DNA from: an uncultured Bacteroidales bacterium
Lineage (GTDB): Bacteria > Bacteroidota > Bacteroidia > Bacteroidales > UBA932
Direction of reading: 5' to 3'
Assembly: GCA_944323845.1 (NCBI GenBank)
Contig: CALUUA010000003.1
Location: forward strand, 1-64,000
Length of the DNA: 64,000 nt
Part shown: in pieces, positions 33,317-43,866 of the stretch
How the letters are laid out: every line of letters starts with the position of its first letter
How positions within the stretch are numbered: position 1 is the first letter of the stretch
The notes under the pieces: model-generated
Seen by the model: only the letters and a program-made list of their open reading frames with translations
What the model was told of the DNA's origin: nothing
Databases searched by the model: none
Program-made: the position numbers and the translations under genes

Positions 33317-35176
33317 ATGGATAAGAATTCTATTATCGGCTTTATACTGATAGGTGTAATATTTTTCGGTTTTACATGGTATCAGTCGAATCAATATCAG
33401 AAACAGCGTGAATATCAGGCGCAGCTGGACTCCATAGCCTATGTCGAGCAGCTGGCCATGATGGCGGACGACTCTTTAGCGTCGCTGTCCGCGCCGCAGG
33501 TGCAGAATGCAGGTACTCCGTCCGCCGGCAGGCAGAAGTATCTGGATTCTCTGCTGAACAGCCATTACACGGCGGACGCGCAGTATGTCAGGCTGGCCAA
33601 CGACAAGCTCGAACTTGTCTTCACCACGAAGGGAGCGCAACCTTATTCCGCCAGACTGCTTGACTATAAGATGTATGACAGTACGGACCTGTATCTTCTC
33701 AAACCGGGATACAGCGACTATAATATTGATGTCTTCGCGGGGGAGAACCTTAGTACCCGTGAAATTGTCTTCGATGTAGCTGAAGTCAATGACACCTCCA
33801 TTGTCATGAGGCTGCCGTTCCGCAACGGAGGCTACATGGAGCAGAAATATACCATTGCCGAAGGCAGCTATATGGTCCGCAATGAACTGTCATTCGTGAA
33901 TGTCGGCGATCTTATCCCTAGGAAAATCAACAGTTTCGACATAGACTGGAACCTTATTGTCCCGAGGATGGAGAAAGGCTATACGAACGAGAAGCAGTAT
34001 TCTAAGCTGGACTATTATTTTTCCGGTGAGAAGAAGCCCGAGCAGCTGGGCAGAGGCGGCAGGAATGACAGCGAAAGCATTGTAAACAAAGTCAAGTGGT
34101 TCGCGTTCCAGCAGCAGTTCTTCTCGGCCATCATGACGGCGGACAACGAGTTCACGGCAGGGGATTTCAGCATACAGTTCTACGACGAGAATGATCCTGA
34201 CAGGAATCTGATGATGTGCAGCGCCGGAATGCAGTCCGAACTGAAACTGACAGACGGGAGCGTGACCATACCTTTCGACTTCTATTTCGGTCCGAACCAT
34301 TACCGTACCCTGAAGGACTATGATCTGAAATATGAGAAGATAATCCCTCTGGGCGGAAGCGTGATAGGCCTGATAAGCAGGGGTGTGATAATCCCTACCT
34401 TCAATTTCTTAGGCAAGTTCATAAACAATTACGGTATCATCATCCTGATAATGACGATACTCATCAAGATAGTGGTGTCGCCTCTGACGATGAAGTCCTA
34501 CAAGTCGTCGGCCAAGATGAACGTGATAAAGCCGGAAATGGACAAGCTGAACGAGAAGTATCCGAAACAGGAGGATGCCCTGAAGAAGCAGCAGGCCATG
34601 ATGGATCTGTACCGCAGGGCCGGAATCAGCCCGATGGGCGGCTGTCTCCCTATGCTTCTCCAGCTGCCTATTCTCTATGCGATGTTCCGTTTCTTCCCGG
34701 CTTCCATAGAGCTGCGCCAGCAGAAGTTCCTCTGGGCGGATGACCTGAGCGCCTATGATTCGATACTGGATCTGCCGTTCAACATACCTCTGTACGGGGA
34801 TCATGTGTCGCTTTTCGCCCTTCTGATGGCCCTGTCCATGTTCCTGTACTCGAAAATGACTTCAAGCCAGATGTCGAACGACCCGAGCATGGCCGGCATG
34901 AAGTTCATGAGCGTATGGCTGATGCCGATCATGATGCTGTTCATATGTAACAACCTTTCCAGCGGCTTGAGCTATTATTATCTTCTTTCGAACCTGATAA
35001 CGATGTTCCAGACATGGTTTGTCCGGAAGTATCTGGTGGACGAGAAGAAGATACACGCCCAGCTGGCGGCTTCGGCAGGCAAGCCTGTGACGAAATCCAA
35101 GTGGCAGCTCAGGCTCGAGGAGGCCCAGCGTATGCAGCAGCAGGCTCTGAAGGAGCAGCAGAAGCGCAGAAGATAA
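33317..35176 (+). CDS. yidC: Membrane protein insertase YidC
   Basis: Inserts and folds inner-membrane proteins with or without the Sec translocon. An N-terminal membrane anchor (IIGFILIGVIFFGFTWYQ) precedes the large periplasmic domain (about 70-340). The conserved five-helix core follows, with SPLTMKSYKSSAKM, KQQAMMDLYRRAGISPMGGCLPMLLQLPILYAMFRFFP and LSSGLSYYYLLSNLITMFQTW. The basic tail (QALKEQQKRRR) is usual for ribosome contact. 619 residues. The yggS-like gene begins 17 bases later. Confidence 0.96.
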   Translation: MDKNSIIGFILIGVIFFGFTWYQSNQYQKQREYQAQLDSIAYVEQLAMMADDSLASLSAPQVQNAGTPSAGRQKYLDSLLNSHYTADAQYVRLANDKLELVFTTKGAQPYSARLLDYKMYDSTDLYLLKPGYSDYNIDVFAGENLSTREIVFDVAEVNDTSIVMRLPFRNGGYMEQKYTIAEGSYMVRNELSFVNVGDLIPRKINSFDIDWNLIVPRMEKGYTNEKQYSKLDYYFSGEKKPEQLGRGGRNDSESIVNKVKWFAFQQQFFSAIMTADNEFTAGDFSIQFYDENDPDRNLMMCSAGMQSELKLTDGSVTIPFDFYFGPNHYRTLKDYDLKYEKIIPLGGSVIGLISRGVIIPTFNFLGKFINNYGIIILIMTILIKIVVSPLTMKSYKSSAKMNVIKPEMDKLNEKYPKQEDALKKQQAMMDLYRRAGISPMGGCLPMLLQLPILYAMFRFFPASIELRQQKFLWADDLSAYDSILDLPFNIPLYGDHVSLFALLMALSMFLYSKMTSSQMSNDPSMAGMKFMSVWLMPIMMLFICNNLSSGLSYYYLLSNLITMFQTWFVRKYLVDEKKIHAQLAASAGKPVTKSKWQLRLEEAQRMQQQALKEQQKRRR

Positions 35177-35193
35177 CATACCGACACGATAAT

Positions 35194-35868
35194 ATGACCG
35201 ATATTGCTCACGCAATAATAGAACTGGAAAAGGAACTGCCATCAAATGTAAAATTGGTGGCAGTTTCCAAATTCCATCCTGCCGAGGCTGTCATGGAAGC
35301 CTACAGAGCAGGGCAGAGGGTATTCGGGGAGAGCCGTCCGCAGGAGCTGGCGGCCAAGGCTGCCTGTCTGCCGGATGACATCATCTGGCATTTCATCGGA
35401 CACTTGCAGACCAACAAGCTGAAACTGGTACTGCCGGTGGCGTCAATGGTCGAATCCGTGGACAGCCTGCATCTTCTGTCCGCCATCGAAAAATGGGGGA
35501 ATGAAAACGGCCGGACCGTGGATGTGCTTCTGGAAATGCATATCGCATCCGAGTCCACGAAACAGGGCTTTTCCGGAGATGAAATACTTTCAGTGGCGGA
35601 AAATGCCGCAGCTTTCGGCCATGTGCGCATCCGCGGCCTGATGGGAATGGCGACATATACCGATGATGAGTTCATAATAAGAAAAGATTTTGCTAAATTA
35701 GTGGCTTTGAGAGATGAAATCAGGGAGAACAAGGACAGTTATCCGGGTCTTCCCGAAGATTTCGGAATACTTTCCTTCGGCATGACCCATGATTTCAGGA
35801 TTGCCGTGGAAATGGGCGCCGACATAGTACGTATCGGCACTCTTATTTTCGGGGAAAGGACATATTGA
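35194..35868 (+). CDS. yggS: YggS-family pyridoxal-phosphate homeostasis protein
   Basis: Single-domain alanine-racemase-like barrel that binds pyridoxal phosphate and buffers its level. I use the ATG at 35194 (MTDIAHAIIELEKELP); the open frame upstream lies inside yidC. The cofactor lysine sits in VKLVAVSKFHPAEAV, and other motifs are GESRPQEL, WHFIGHLQTNKLK, GLMGMATYTDD and LSFGMTHDFRIAVEMGADIVRIGTLIFGER. About 224 residues. Confidence 0.93.
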   Translation: MTDIAHAIIELEKELPSNVKLVAVSKFHPAEAVMEAYRAGQRVFGESRPQELAAKAACLPDDIIWHFIGHLQTNKLKLVLPVASMVESVDSLHLLSAIEKWGNENGRTVDVLLEMHIASESTKQGFSGDEILSVAENAAAFGHVRIRGLMGMATYTDDEFIIRKDFAKLVALRDEIRENKDSYPGLPEDFGILSFGMTHDFRIAVEMGADIVRIGTLIFGERTY

Positions 35869-35893
35869 ACCACATATTAGAACCATACATCAT

Positions 35894-37885
35894 ATGGACA
35901 CTCAAAAGATAAGCGAAGAGGACATCAGGGACAATATCAAGTATCTGGAACTGCTGTCGCTGAACTTCCCGACCATTGCGGCAGCAAGTACGGAAATCAT
36001 AAATCTGGAAGCCATACTGAATCTGCCGAAAGGGACCGAACATTTCCTGGCTGACCTGCATGGCGAGAACGAGGCGTTCGAGCACGTATTGCGGAATGCA
36101 TCAGGCGCGATAAAGAGGAAGGTGAACGAGATTTTCGGGAACTCGCTTTATGAAGCGGAGAAAAAGGATCTGTGTACCCTGATTTATTATCCGGAACAGA
36201 AACTGCAGCTGATCAAGGAGTCGGTCCCCGACATAAATTCATGGTACAGCGTGACCTTGAACCGTCTGGTGAGGGTGTGTCAGAGTGTCTCCTCGAAATA
36301 TACCCGCTCGAAAGTCCGCAAGTCCCTGCCGCAGGAGTTCTCCTATATCATACAGGAACTTTTGCATGAAAGCAGCGCGGATCCCAACAAGCAGGGATAC
36401 ATCAATGTGATCATCAGCACCATCATCGAGACCGAGAGGGCGGATGACTTCATCATAGCCATGTGCAACCTGATCCAGCGCCTTACCATAGATTCACTGC
36501 ATATCCTCGGGGATATCTTCGACAGGGGACCGGGTCCGCACATCATCATGGACACATTGTGCGACTACCATCATTTCGATATCCAGTGGGGAAACCATGA
36601 TATTCTATGGATGGGTGCCGCTTCGGGCAATGACGCATGCATAGCAAACGTCATAAGGCTTGCCATGAGATACGCGAACCATTCTGTGCTGGAGGACGGC
36701 TACGGAATCAATCTGCTGCCTCTGGCCACATTCGCCATGGAGACCTACGCAAACGACCCGTGCCATACTTTCGGCCCGAGAATAGAGGACGAAGCGCAGA
36801 AGATAGACGAGAAGACCATGCGCCTTCTGGCCCAGATGCATAAGGCCATAAGCATAATCCAGTTTAAGCTGGAGGCCGAAATCATACACAGGAGACCGGA
36901 ATTCGGTATGGATGACAGGCTTTTGCTGGAGCATATAGACATGGAGCGCGGACTTTTCGTGCTGGACGGCAGGGAATATGCCATGAAAGACAGCTTCTTC
37001 CCGACGCTGGATCCGGCCGACCCGTACAGGCTGACTCCGGAAGAGAGGGAAGTGGTGGACAAGCTCCATAATTCCTTCATCCGGAGCGAGAAACTGAGAA
37101 AGCATATCAAATGCATATTCAGGTACGGCTGCATGTATAACGTATGCAACTCGAATCTTCTTTTCCATGCTTCCATGCCGCTGAACGGAGACGGCACCCT
37201 GAAGGAAGTCGAAATCATGGGCCGCAAGTACAAAGGCCGCGAATTGCTGGGAAGGGTGGGACAGCTGATAAGGAAAGCCTATTTTTCCGACAGGAATGAT
37301 CCTGAAAAGAGTTTCGCCATGGATTATGTCTGGTATCTGTGGTGCGGAAAAGATTCTCCGGCATTCGACAAGAGCAAGATGGCCACGTTCGAACGCTACT
37401 TTCTCGAGGACAAGGAGATGCATAAGGAAGAGAAAGGCGCATATTATACCCTCAGGAATGACGAAGCGGTTTGCGACAGCATTCTGGATGCCTTCGGCGT
37501 GAAAGGGGAACACCGGCATATCATCAACGGCCATGTTCCGGTAAAGGCGGCGAAAGGGGAGAAGCCTGTGCGGGCAAACGGCAAGCTGATGGTCATAGAC
37601 GGCGGATTCTCAAAGGCATATCATCCTGAGACAGGCATAGCGGGCTATACGCTTGTGTACCATTCCAGAGGCTTCCAGCTGGTACAGCATGAGCCGTTTT
37701 CATCCACGCAGAAAGCCATAGAGGAAGGTCAGGACATCAAGTCCACCACGCAGCTCGTCGAATTGAGCAGCCAGAGGATGATGGTAAAGGACACCGACAA
37801 GGGAAAGGAACTTATGGTCCAGATACGGGATCTGAAGAAACTGCTTCAGGCCTATCGTCTGGGCATTATCAAAGAACGCTCCTGA
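35894..37885 (+). CDS. fbp: Fructose-1,6-bisphosphatase, class III
   Basis: Gluconeogenic phosphatase of the Firmicutes/Bacteroidota class III type, 663 residues. It belongs to the calcineurin-like metallophosphatases, shown by ADLHGENEAFEHVLRN, LGDIFDRGPGPHIIMD and WGNHDILWMGAASGN, with further histidines in INGHVPVKAAKGEKP and IDGGFSKAYHPETG. It lies 25 bases after yggS, so it may share the yidC transcript. Its 3' end overlaps that of the convergent lpxB gene by 17 bases. Confidence 0.96.
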   Translation: MDTQKISEEDIRDNIKYLELLSLNFPTIAAASTEIINLEAILNLPKGTEHFLADLHGENEAFEHVLRNASGAIKRKVNEIFGNSLYEAEKKDLCTLIYYPEQKLQLIKESVPDINSWYSVTLNRLVRVCQSVSSKYTRSKVRKSLPQEFSYIIQELLHESSADPNKQGYINVIISTIIETERADDFIIAMCNLIQRLTIDSLHILGDIFDRGPGPHIIMDTLCDYHHFDIQWGNHDILWMGAASGNDACIANVIRLAMRYANHSVLEDGYGINLLPLATFAMETYANDPCHTFGPRIEDEAQKIDEKTMRLLAQMHKAISIIQFKLEAEIIHRRPEFGMDDRLLLEHIDMERGLFVLDGREYAMKDSFFPTLDPADPYRLTPEEREVVDKLHNSFIRSEKLRKHIKCIFRYGCMYNVCNSNLLFHASMPLNGDGTLKEVEIMGRKYKGRELLGRVGQLIRKAYFSDRNDPEKSFAMDYVWYLWCGKDSPAFDKSKMATFERYFLEDKEMHKEEKGAYYTLRNDEAVCDSILDAFGVKGEHRHIINGHVPVKAAKGEKPVRANGKLMVIDGGFSKAYHPETGIAGYTLVYHSRGFQLVQHEPFSSTQKAIEEGQDIKSTTQLVELSSQRMMVKDTDKGKELMVQIRDLKKLLQAYRLGIIKERS

Positions 37886-39038
37886 TCATGTCGGCAGCGA
37901 CTGCTTCGGAAGCCCCGGTCCCCCCGAGGGCTTCCTTTATTTTTCCGTATTCAGCCATCATCTTTTCCCTGTATGCGCGATCCTCGATTAGGGAGCGTAC
38001 CTCCGAAACGATATTTTCTGCAGTGCAGTCGTCCTGAATCAGTTCCTTGAACGCAAGCCTGTCCACGATGAGGTTTCCGAGGCTGATATAGCGCACCTTG
38101 ATGATATGTTTGGCGATAGTGTACGAAAGCCAGCTCCCCATATAGCATACAACCTGCGGCGTGCCCAGAAGCACTGTCTCCAGCGATGCCGTGCCGGAAT
38201 TCACTACAGCCGCTTCCGCATGGCGGATTATGGACTGGGTCTCTCCGAAAAGCACTTTCACCCCAGATTCTTCGTAGCTCTCCTTCAGGTATCCGGCATA
38301 ATCTTCCATGCTTCTGGCAGGCGCTCCCGCAATGATGAACTGATAGCCGCCGTATTCCGGTATATGTCTCATTTTAGCGGCAAATTCGGTCAGAACCGGC
38401 ATCATGGTGCCTATCTCGCTTTTTCTCGAGCCTGCCAGCATGGCAATAATCGGCCTGTCCTGAAGAGAATTCCTTTTCAGGAACTCCTCGCGGCTCTCGT
38501 TCATTGCCCTCGATTCCGCTATAGAGTCCACAAGCGGATTTCCCAGATACACGGCATCCACTCCTTTCGACTTGAAATAGGGAATCTCGAACGGAAAGAC
38601 GATATACAGCCTGTCGACGTATTCTTTCAGTTTTCTGATGCGTCCCTCTCTCGAGGCCCAGACCTTCGGAGCGATATAATAATACGTCCTGATCCCGTGC
38701 TTGTGCGTGAATCCCGCTATTCTGAAATTGAATCCCGGATAATCTATCAGGATGACAATGTCGGGCTGCCATGACAGGATATCTTTCTTGCACCTGCCTA
38801 TGTTTCCGAGAAGTTTGCCGGCATGGGTAAAGACTTCCCAGAAGCCCATGATTGCCCCCTCTTTGTAATGCCTGACGAGTCCGCCGCCTGTCGCTTCATG
38901 CTTAAGGAAGACTTCATTCATGAGGTCTCCGCCCCAGAAACGTATGACCGCCTCGCTGTCCTGGGAATAAATGCCTTTCATCAGGTTCGATCCGTGCAGG
39001 TCGCCGGAGGCTTCACCTGCAATGATGTAGTATTTCAT
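37869..39038 (-). CDS. lpxB: Lipid-A-disaccharide synthase
   Basis: GT-B-type glycosyltransferase that joins UDP-2,3-diacylglucosamine and lipid X to the lipid A disaccharide. The start MKYYIIAGEASGDLHGSNLM is diagnostic, followed by RFWGGDLMN, PDIVILIDYPGFNFRIAG, YYIAPKVWASREGRIRKL and, in the C-terminal half, MLAGSRKSEIG and VNSGTASLETVLLGTPQVVCY. 389 residues. Downstream of surE by 25 bases and likely co-transcribed with it. Confidence 0.96.
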   Translation of the reverse strand: MKYYIIAGEASGDLHGSNLMKGIYSQDSEAVIRFWGGDLMNEVFLKHEATGGGLVRHYKEGAIMGFWEVFTHAGKLLGNIGRCKKDILSWQPDIVILIDYPGFNFRIAGFTHKHGIRTYYYIAPKVWASREGRIRKLKEYVDRLYIVFPFEIPYFKSKGVDAVYLGNPLVDSIAESRAMNESREEFLKRNSLQDRPIIAMLAGSRKSEIGTMMPVLTEFAAKMRHIPEYGGYQFIIAGAPARSMEDYAGYLKESYEESGVKVLFGETQSIIRHAEAAVVNSGTASLETVLLGTPQVVCYMGSWLSYTIAKHIIKVRYISLGNLIVDRLAFKELIQDDCTAENIVSEVRSLIEDRAYREKMMAEYGKIKEALGGTGASEAVAADMIRSVL

Positions 39039-39063
39039 CTCCGATATTTTCTGGAATTCGTTG

Positions 39064-39903
39064 TCAATAATTTATATTGAGACCTATATCTTCAAGCCTT
39101 TTGCATTCCTGATAGTCGGTGCAATTGATGTTGTGCGGAACGACTGTGATGTACCCGTCTCTGTTCAGCCTGTGATCGGCATCTTCCGGGTTCCGCGGGT
39201 CATCTTCAAAATCCCCGACTATGACATATAGTTCTTCCCCGTCTTCGGCCCGGCTCATCGCGTCCCTGATTTCTTCAGGGGATTTTCCTCTGCGTTTCAG
39301 GAAGTCCGCGTCCCAGCGTCTGAATTCCCTTACCCATCGGCCGTAACCTTGCGAGGCGACTCTTACTCCCTTGATCTCCCTGCAGGATTCTCCCGGAAAA
39401 TTGATATTGTAATATATCCCGTACTCTGATGCGGGGTTCTCTGTCAGAGCGGTGAAAATTTCCGGGAAGCGCTTCCTGATTTCGGAAAAATCCGCTTCGG
39501 GGTCGGAGGTGTCCATAGACACGCCGATGGCGGTTATGCCGTTTAGAGCGGCTTCGGCAGCAGCTCCGAGGGTTCCCGAATAGCAGACGGCAGAAGCTGC
39601 ATTCGTCCCGTGGTTGATTCCGGATACCACCACGTCCGGCTTTTCTTCGAGGAAAACCGTATTCAACGCCAGTTTCACGCAGCTGGCAGGGGTAGCGTCA
39701 AGGTAAGCCCATCCGATTCCGTCTTCCGTCCCGAGATTTTTGTACGCAAGCGCCTGTCCGCCCATGGAGACAGCCATCGACATGCCTGACTGAGGCCTTT
39801 TCGGGGCAATGACAGTCACTTCTCCGAAATTTTTCAGCAGGGCAGCCATCTCTTTTATGCCTTTGGCCCGGTAGCCGTCATCGTTTGTCAGCAGAATTTT
39901 CAT
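39064..39903 (-). CDS. surE: 5'-nucleotidase SurE
   Basis: Metal-dependent nucleotidase acting on nucleoside monophosphates. I use the ATG at 39901-39903 (MKILLTNDDGYRAKGIK), which places the metal motif NDDG at the usual residues 8-11; the longer open frame runs through the promoter. Further motifs are PQSGMSMAVS, VSGINHGTNAASAVCYSGTLGAAAEA and YNINFP. About 279 residues. Forms a likely two-gene unit with lpxB. Confidence 0.95.
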   Translation of the reverse strand: MKILLTNDDGYRAKGIKEMAALLKNFGEVTVIAPKRPQSGMSMAVSMGGQALAYKNLGTEDGIGWAYLDATPASCVKLALNTVFLEEKPDVVVSGINHGTNAASAVCYSGTLGAAAEAALNGITAIGVSMDTSDPEADFSEIRKRFPEIFTALTENPASEYGIYYNINFPGESCREIKGVRVASQGYGRWVREFRRWDADFLKRRGKSPEEIRDAMSRAEDGEELYVIVGDFEDDPRNPEDADHRLNRDGYITVVPHNINCTDYQECKRLEDIGLNINY

Positions 39904-39934
39904 TATGATTCTCCCGATTATGTTTTTCCGGGAA

Positions 39935-39942
39935 CAAATATA
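39935..39942 (-). promoter_or_regulatory. Promoter -7 box for surE-lpxB
   Basis: TATATTTG on the minus strand, 32 bases before the surE ATG. Confidence 0.7.
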
Positions 39943-40005
39943 AGAAGCCGTTTTGAAATTAAGCAAAAAATGTATTGTGACATTATGATTTTTCATAATT
40001 TTTCT

Positions 40006-40013
40006 TAATTTTG
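40006..40013 (+). promoter_or_regulatory. Promoter -7 box for gapA
   Basis: TAATTTTG on the plus strand, 93 bases before the gapA ATG, so the mRNA should have a leader of about 85 nt. Confidence 0.65.
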
Positions 40014-40019
40014 CAAAGA

Positions 40020-41104
<1,085 letters not shown>

Positions 41105-41128
41105 TTTGAAGGATACTCCAAGTTATCA

Positions 41129-41162
41129 AGCAGGGCCGCAGACCAGCGGTCCTGCTTTTTTA
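41129..41162 (+). terminator. Intrinsic terminator after gapA
   Basis: Stem AGCAGGGCCGC with GCGGTCCTGCT (one G-T pair), a 6-nt loop and six T. Confidence 0.9.
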
Positions 41163-41223
41163 CGGTTATCCGGCAGACCGCTTTGCCGGAACGGGGAAAA
41201 ACAGTATCGGTTATATCTGAATT

Positions 41224-42414
41224 ATGGCAGAAAGGGCGACGGAAAAACTCTGGAACAGCAATTATCTGAAGATATGGACAGGAAATTTCCTGCTTAACTT
41301 TTCTTTTACCCTTATCGTGCCGCTGCTGCCGCTGTATCTGAGCGAGACTTTCGGGGCAAGCAACGACACGATAGGCATGGCATTGGCCGGATATACGTTG
41401 ATGGCCCTGATCATAAGGCCTTTCAGCGGATATGTGGTGGACAATTATCCCAGGAAAACGGTCCTGCTGATCTGCAATTTCCTGTTCTTCCTGCTTTTCT
41501 TCGGATATATCATAGCAGGAACGCTGACTATGTTCACGATATTCAGGACATTGCACGGAGCGCCTTTCGGCTCCACTACCGTAGCTGCCAGTACCGTGGC
41601 CATAGATGTCCTTCCATCCTCACGCAGGACGGAAGGCATAGGGTATTACGGGCTGAGCAACAATCTGGCTACAGCCCTCGGCCCTGTACTCGCCATTTAC
41701 ATGCTGCAGGCATTCAGGGGCGATTTCCATGCCCTGTTCTGGCTTTCCACTGCTTTTTCCCTGGCCGGACTCCTGATAGACGCATCGATAAAGCTTCCGG
41801 TCAGAGAATTCAAGCCGGAGAAAAAGGTGATATCCCTGGACAGGTTTTTCCTCCTGAAAGGGTGGCGTGAAGCCCTCGCCATAGTCACCTATGCATTCAG
41901 CTATGGTGTCATCTCCACTTATGTGGCGATATACGGCAAGGAAGAACTGGGGATGACGGGAGGGACAGGCATATTCTTCTCCCTCTTTGCCGTAGGACTG
42001 ATAGTGTCACGTCTTACCGGAGCGAAGGCCCTGCGTGAAAATAGGGTGAGCTACAATGCTTCGGTAGGAGTCATAGCTTCCATGCTGGGATATCTGTTGT
42101 TTGCGGCCGTGCATAGTCCTGCCGGCTATTTCGCATCCGCTTTCGTCATCGGTCTCGGAAACGGACACATGTACCCGGCCTTCCAGAACATGTTCATAAA
42201 CCTCGCCGAAAACAGCCAGAGAGGGACGGCGAATTCCTCCATACTGACTTCATGGGACGCAGGTGTCGGTCTGGGAGTCCTGTGCGGCGGTGTCATATCC
42301 GAACATGCCGGCTATCATTCCGCATTTTGGGCGGCGCTTGCAGTGAATGCTGCTGGGGTAGTCTGGTATTTCCTGCATGTCCGCGGACATTTCGAGGCGA
42401 ACAAGCTCAGGTAG
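41224..42414 (+). CDS. Major facilitator superfamily transporter
   Basis: A 396-residue protein with about 12 hydrophobic segments and no signal peptide. The MFS loop after helix 2 is seen as GYVVDNYPRKTVLL, with RTLHGAPFGSTTVAASTVAIDVLPSSRRTEGIGYYG between helices 4 and 5 as in drug- and sugar-efflux-like members. The substrate cannot be told; the build is that of small-molecule exporters of the MdtG/YfcJ kind. It stands alone between gapA and rubrerythrin. Confidence 0.85.
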   Translation: MAERATEKLWNSNYLKIWTGNFLLNFSFTLIVPLLPLYLSETFGASNDTIGMALAGYTLMALIIRPFSGYVVDNYPRKTVLLICNFLFFLLFFGYIIAGTLTMFTIFRTLHGAPFGSTTVAASTVAIDVLPSSRRTEGIGYYGLSNNLATALGPVLAIYMLQAFRGDFHALFWLSTAFSLAGLLIDASIKLPVREFKPEKKVISLDRFFLLKGWREALAIVTYAFSYGVISTYVAIYGKEELGMTGGTGIFFSLFAVGLIVSRLTGAKALRENRVSYNASVGVIASMLGYLLFAAVHSPAGYFASAFVIGLGNGHMYPAFQNMFINLAENSQRGTANSSILTSWDAGVGLGVLCGGVISEHAGYHSAFWAALAVNAAGVVWYFLHVRGHFEANKLR

Positions 42415-42467
42415 GCGGCTTAAGGAGAAAAATTTCAGGAAAGGGTTGGATTTAGAATTAAAATCAG

Positions 42468-42475
42468 TATATTTG
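42468..42475 (+). promoter_or_regulatory. Promoter -7 box for rubrerythrin
   Basis: TATATTTG with a TTG at 42446-42448, the spacing of about 19 bases seen in Bacteroidota promoters. It lies 43 bases before the ATG. Confidence 0.75.
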
Positions 42476-42518
42476 TGTCAGATAATCTAAATTTTAATAA
42501 TTCTAAATTCAAAAAATC

Positions 42519-43061
42519 ATGAAGGATCTGAAAGGAACGAAGACCGAGGCTAATCTCCAGGCTGCATTTGCAGGAGAGTCTCAGGCAAGGAACAAATACA
42601 CCTATTATGCATCCAAGGCAAAGAAGGACGGATATGTGCAGATAGCATCCATTTTCGAGGAGACTGCAAACAACGAGAAGGAACATGCCAAAATATGGTT
42701 CAAACTTCTCCATGACGGCGATATCCCTACGACCGAGGCGAATCTGCTCGACGCTGCAGAAGGCGAGAACTATGAATGGACTGACATGTATGCCGGTTTT
42801 GCAAAAGATGCACGCGAGGAAGGATTTCCTGAAATAGCAGTGCTTTTCGAGAAGGTCGGCGCTATCGAGAAGATGCATGAGGAGCGTTACCGCAAACTCC
42901 TGGCAAACGTAAAGGACGGGCTCGTATTTTCAAAGGATCAGGATATGGTTTGGGAATGCTCCAACTGCGGTCATATCGTGATAGGGAAGAAGGCTCCTGA
43001 AATGTGTCCGGTCTGCAAGCACCCTAAGAGCTATTTCAAGATCCATTCAGAGAACTTCTGA
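42519..43061 (+). CDS. rbr: Rubrerythrin
   Basis: Non-haem iron peroxidase that protects anaerobes from hydrogen peroxide. The N-terminal four-helix domain has diiron ligands in [32 protein letters not shown] and [19 protein letters not shown]. The C-terminal rubredoxin-like site has CSNCGHI and CPVCKHP. The 180-residue length is typical. Monocistronic, between its own promoter and a terminator. Confidence 0.97.
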   Translation: MKDLKGTKTEANLQAAFAGESQARNKYTYYASKAKKDGYVQIASIFEETANNEKEHAKIWFKLLHDGDIPTTEANLLDAAEGENYEWTDMYAGFAKDAREEGFPEIAVLFEKVGAIEKMHEERYRKLLANVKDGLVFSKDQDMVWECSNCGHIVIGKKAPEMCPVCKHPKSYFKIHSENF

Positions 43062-43085
43062 TAAAATCGGAAGATGACAAAAGAA

Positions 43086-43117
43086 AAAAGCGGCGGGATT
43101 CCGTCGCTTTTTTTCTT
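43086..43117 (+). terminator. Intrinsic terminator between rubrerythrin and pssA, probably bidirectional
   Basis: Stem AGCGGCGG with CCGTCGCT, a 4-nt loop, seven T after it and six A before it. It serves the plus-strand gene and could also serve the convergent pssA. Confidence 0.85.
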
Positions 43118-43134
43118 TCCGTAGTATCGGGATT

Positions 43135-43860
43135 TCATTTGCCTACCGCAGCGTTTATCAGATTCATGATCACGTAGATGATGAATGTCAGCAGTATTAT
43201 CATCGACCAGTTCAGCCCGAGCAGGGCGACAAGTACGGTACAGACGCAGAATATCCCCACAAAGGCTATCCTCATTCTGTACAGCGGGGACTCAGCCTTT
43301 CCGCCTTTCTTGAATTTCATCGAAAACATGGGAATCCGGCTTACCATCAGAGCCGAAAGGACGGCTGTGGAAACAGGTACGAAGACAGGGCTGGAAAGCC
43401 AGCTGCACATAATGCTGTCAGGCGTCGAATACACATAATATACAAACGAACCTGCTATCATGGCGCAGGCCGGGGTCGCAAGCCCCCTGAAATTTTCTGT
43501 CTGGGTCTCGTCTACATTGAATTTGGCGAGCCGCAGCGCGGAAAACACTACCAGCAGCAGCGGTATCCATGTCAGGATACCGGACATCCCTCCGGGCTGT
43601 ATCATGGCTCTGTGAAGCATGACTGCCGGCAGCAGCCCGAAACTCACCAAGTCGGCGAGAGAATCCAGTTCTTTCCCTATATCCGAATAGGCGTTAAGCA
43701 TCCTCGCGCTCAAGCCGTCGCAGAAGTCGCAAAGGGCTGCCCCGAGCATGAGCAGGAAAGACAGGTCGGGCCTGCCTTCGAAAGCACAAATCACACCCAT
43801 GGTCCCGCAGAGCAGATTCATGGATGTGATTGTGTTGGGAATATGTCTGATAATGTTCAT
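43135..43860 (-). CDS. pssA: CDP-diacylglycerol-serine O-phosphatidyltransferase
   Basis: Makes phosphatidylserine, the precursor of phosphatidylethanolamine. It carries the CDP-alcohol phosphotransferase motif D-x2-D-G-x2-A-R-x8-G-x3-D-x3-D as DFCDGLSARMLNAYSDIGKELDSLAD, with DLVSFGLLPA after it and about six membrane segments. 241 residues, normal for the type II enzyme. The matching decarboxylase gene (psd) lies at the far end of the window. Six bases upstream is the stop of the C1 peptidase gene. Confidence 0.95.
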   Translation of the reverse strand: MNIIRHIPNTITSMNLLCGTMGVICAFEGRPDLSFLLMLGAALCDFCDGLSARMLNAYSDIGKELDSLADLVSFGLLPAVMLHRAMIQPGGMSGILTWIPLLLVVFSALRLAKFNVDETQTENFRGLATPACAMIAGSFVYYVYSTPDSIMCSWLSSPVFVPVSTAVLSALMVSRIPMFSMKFKKGGKAESPLYRMRIAFVGIFCVCTVLVALLGLNWSMIILLTFIIYVIMNLINAAVGK

Positions 43861-43866
43861 TCCGGA

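Noticed and set aside
36605..37534. Minus-strand frame of 309 codons opposite fbp
   Set aside because: Antisense shadow within class III fructose bisphosphatase.
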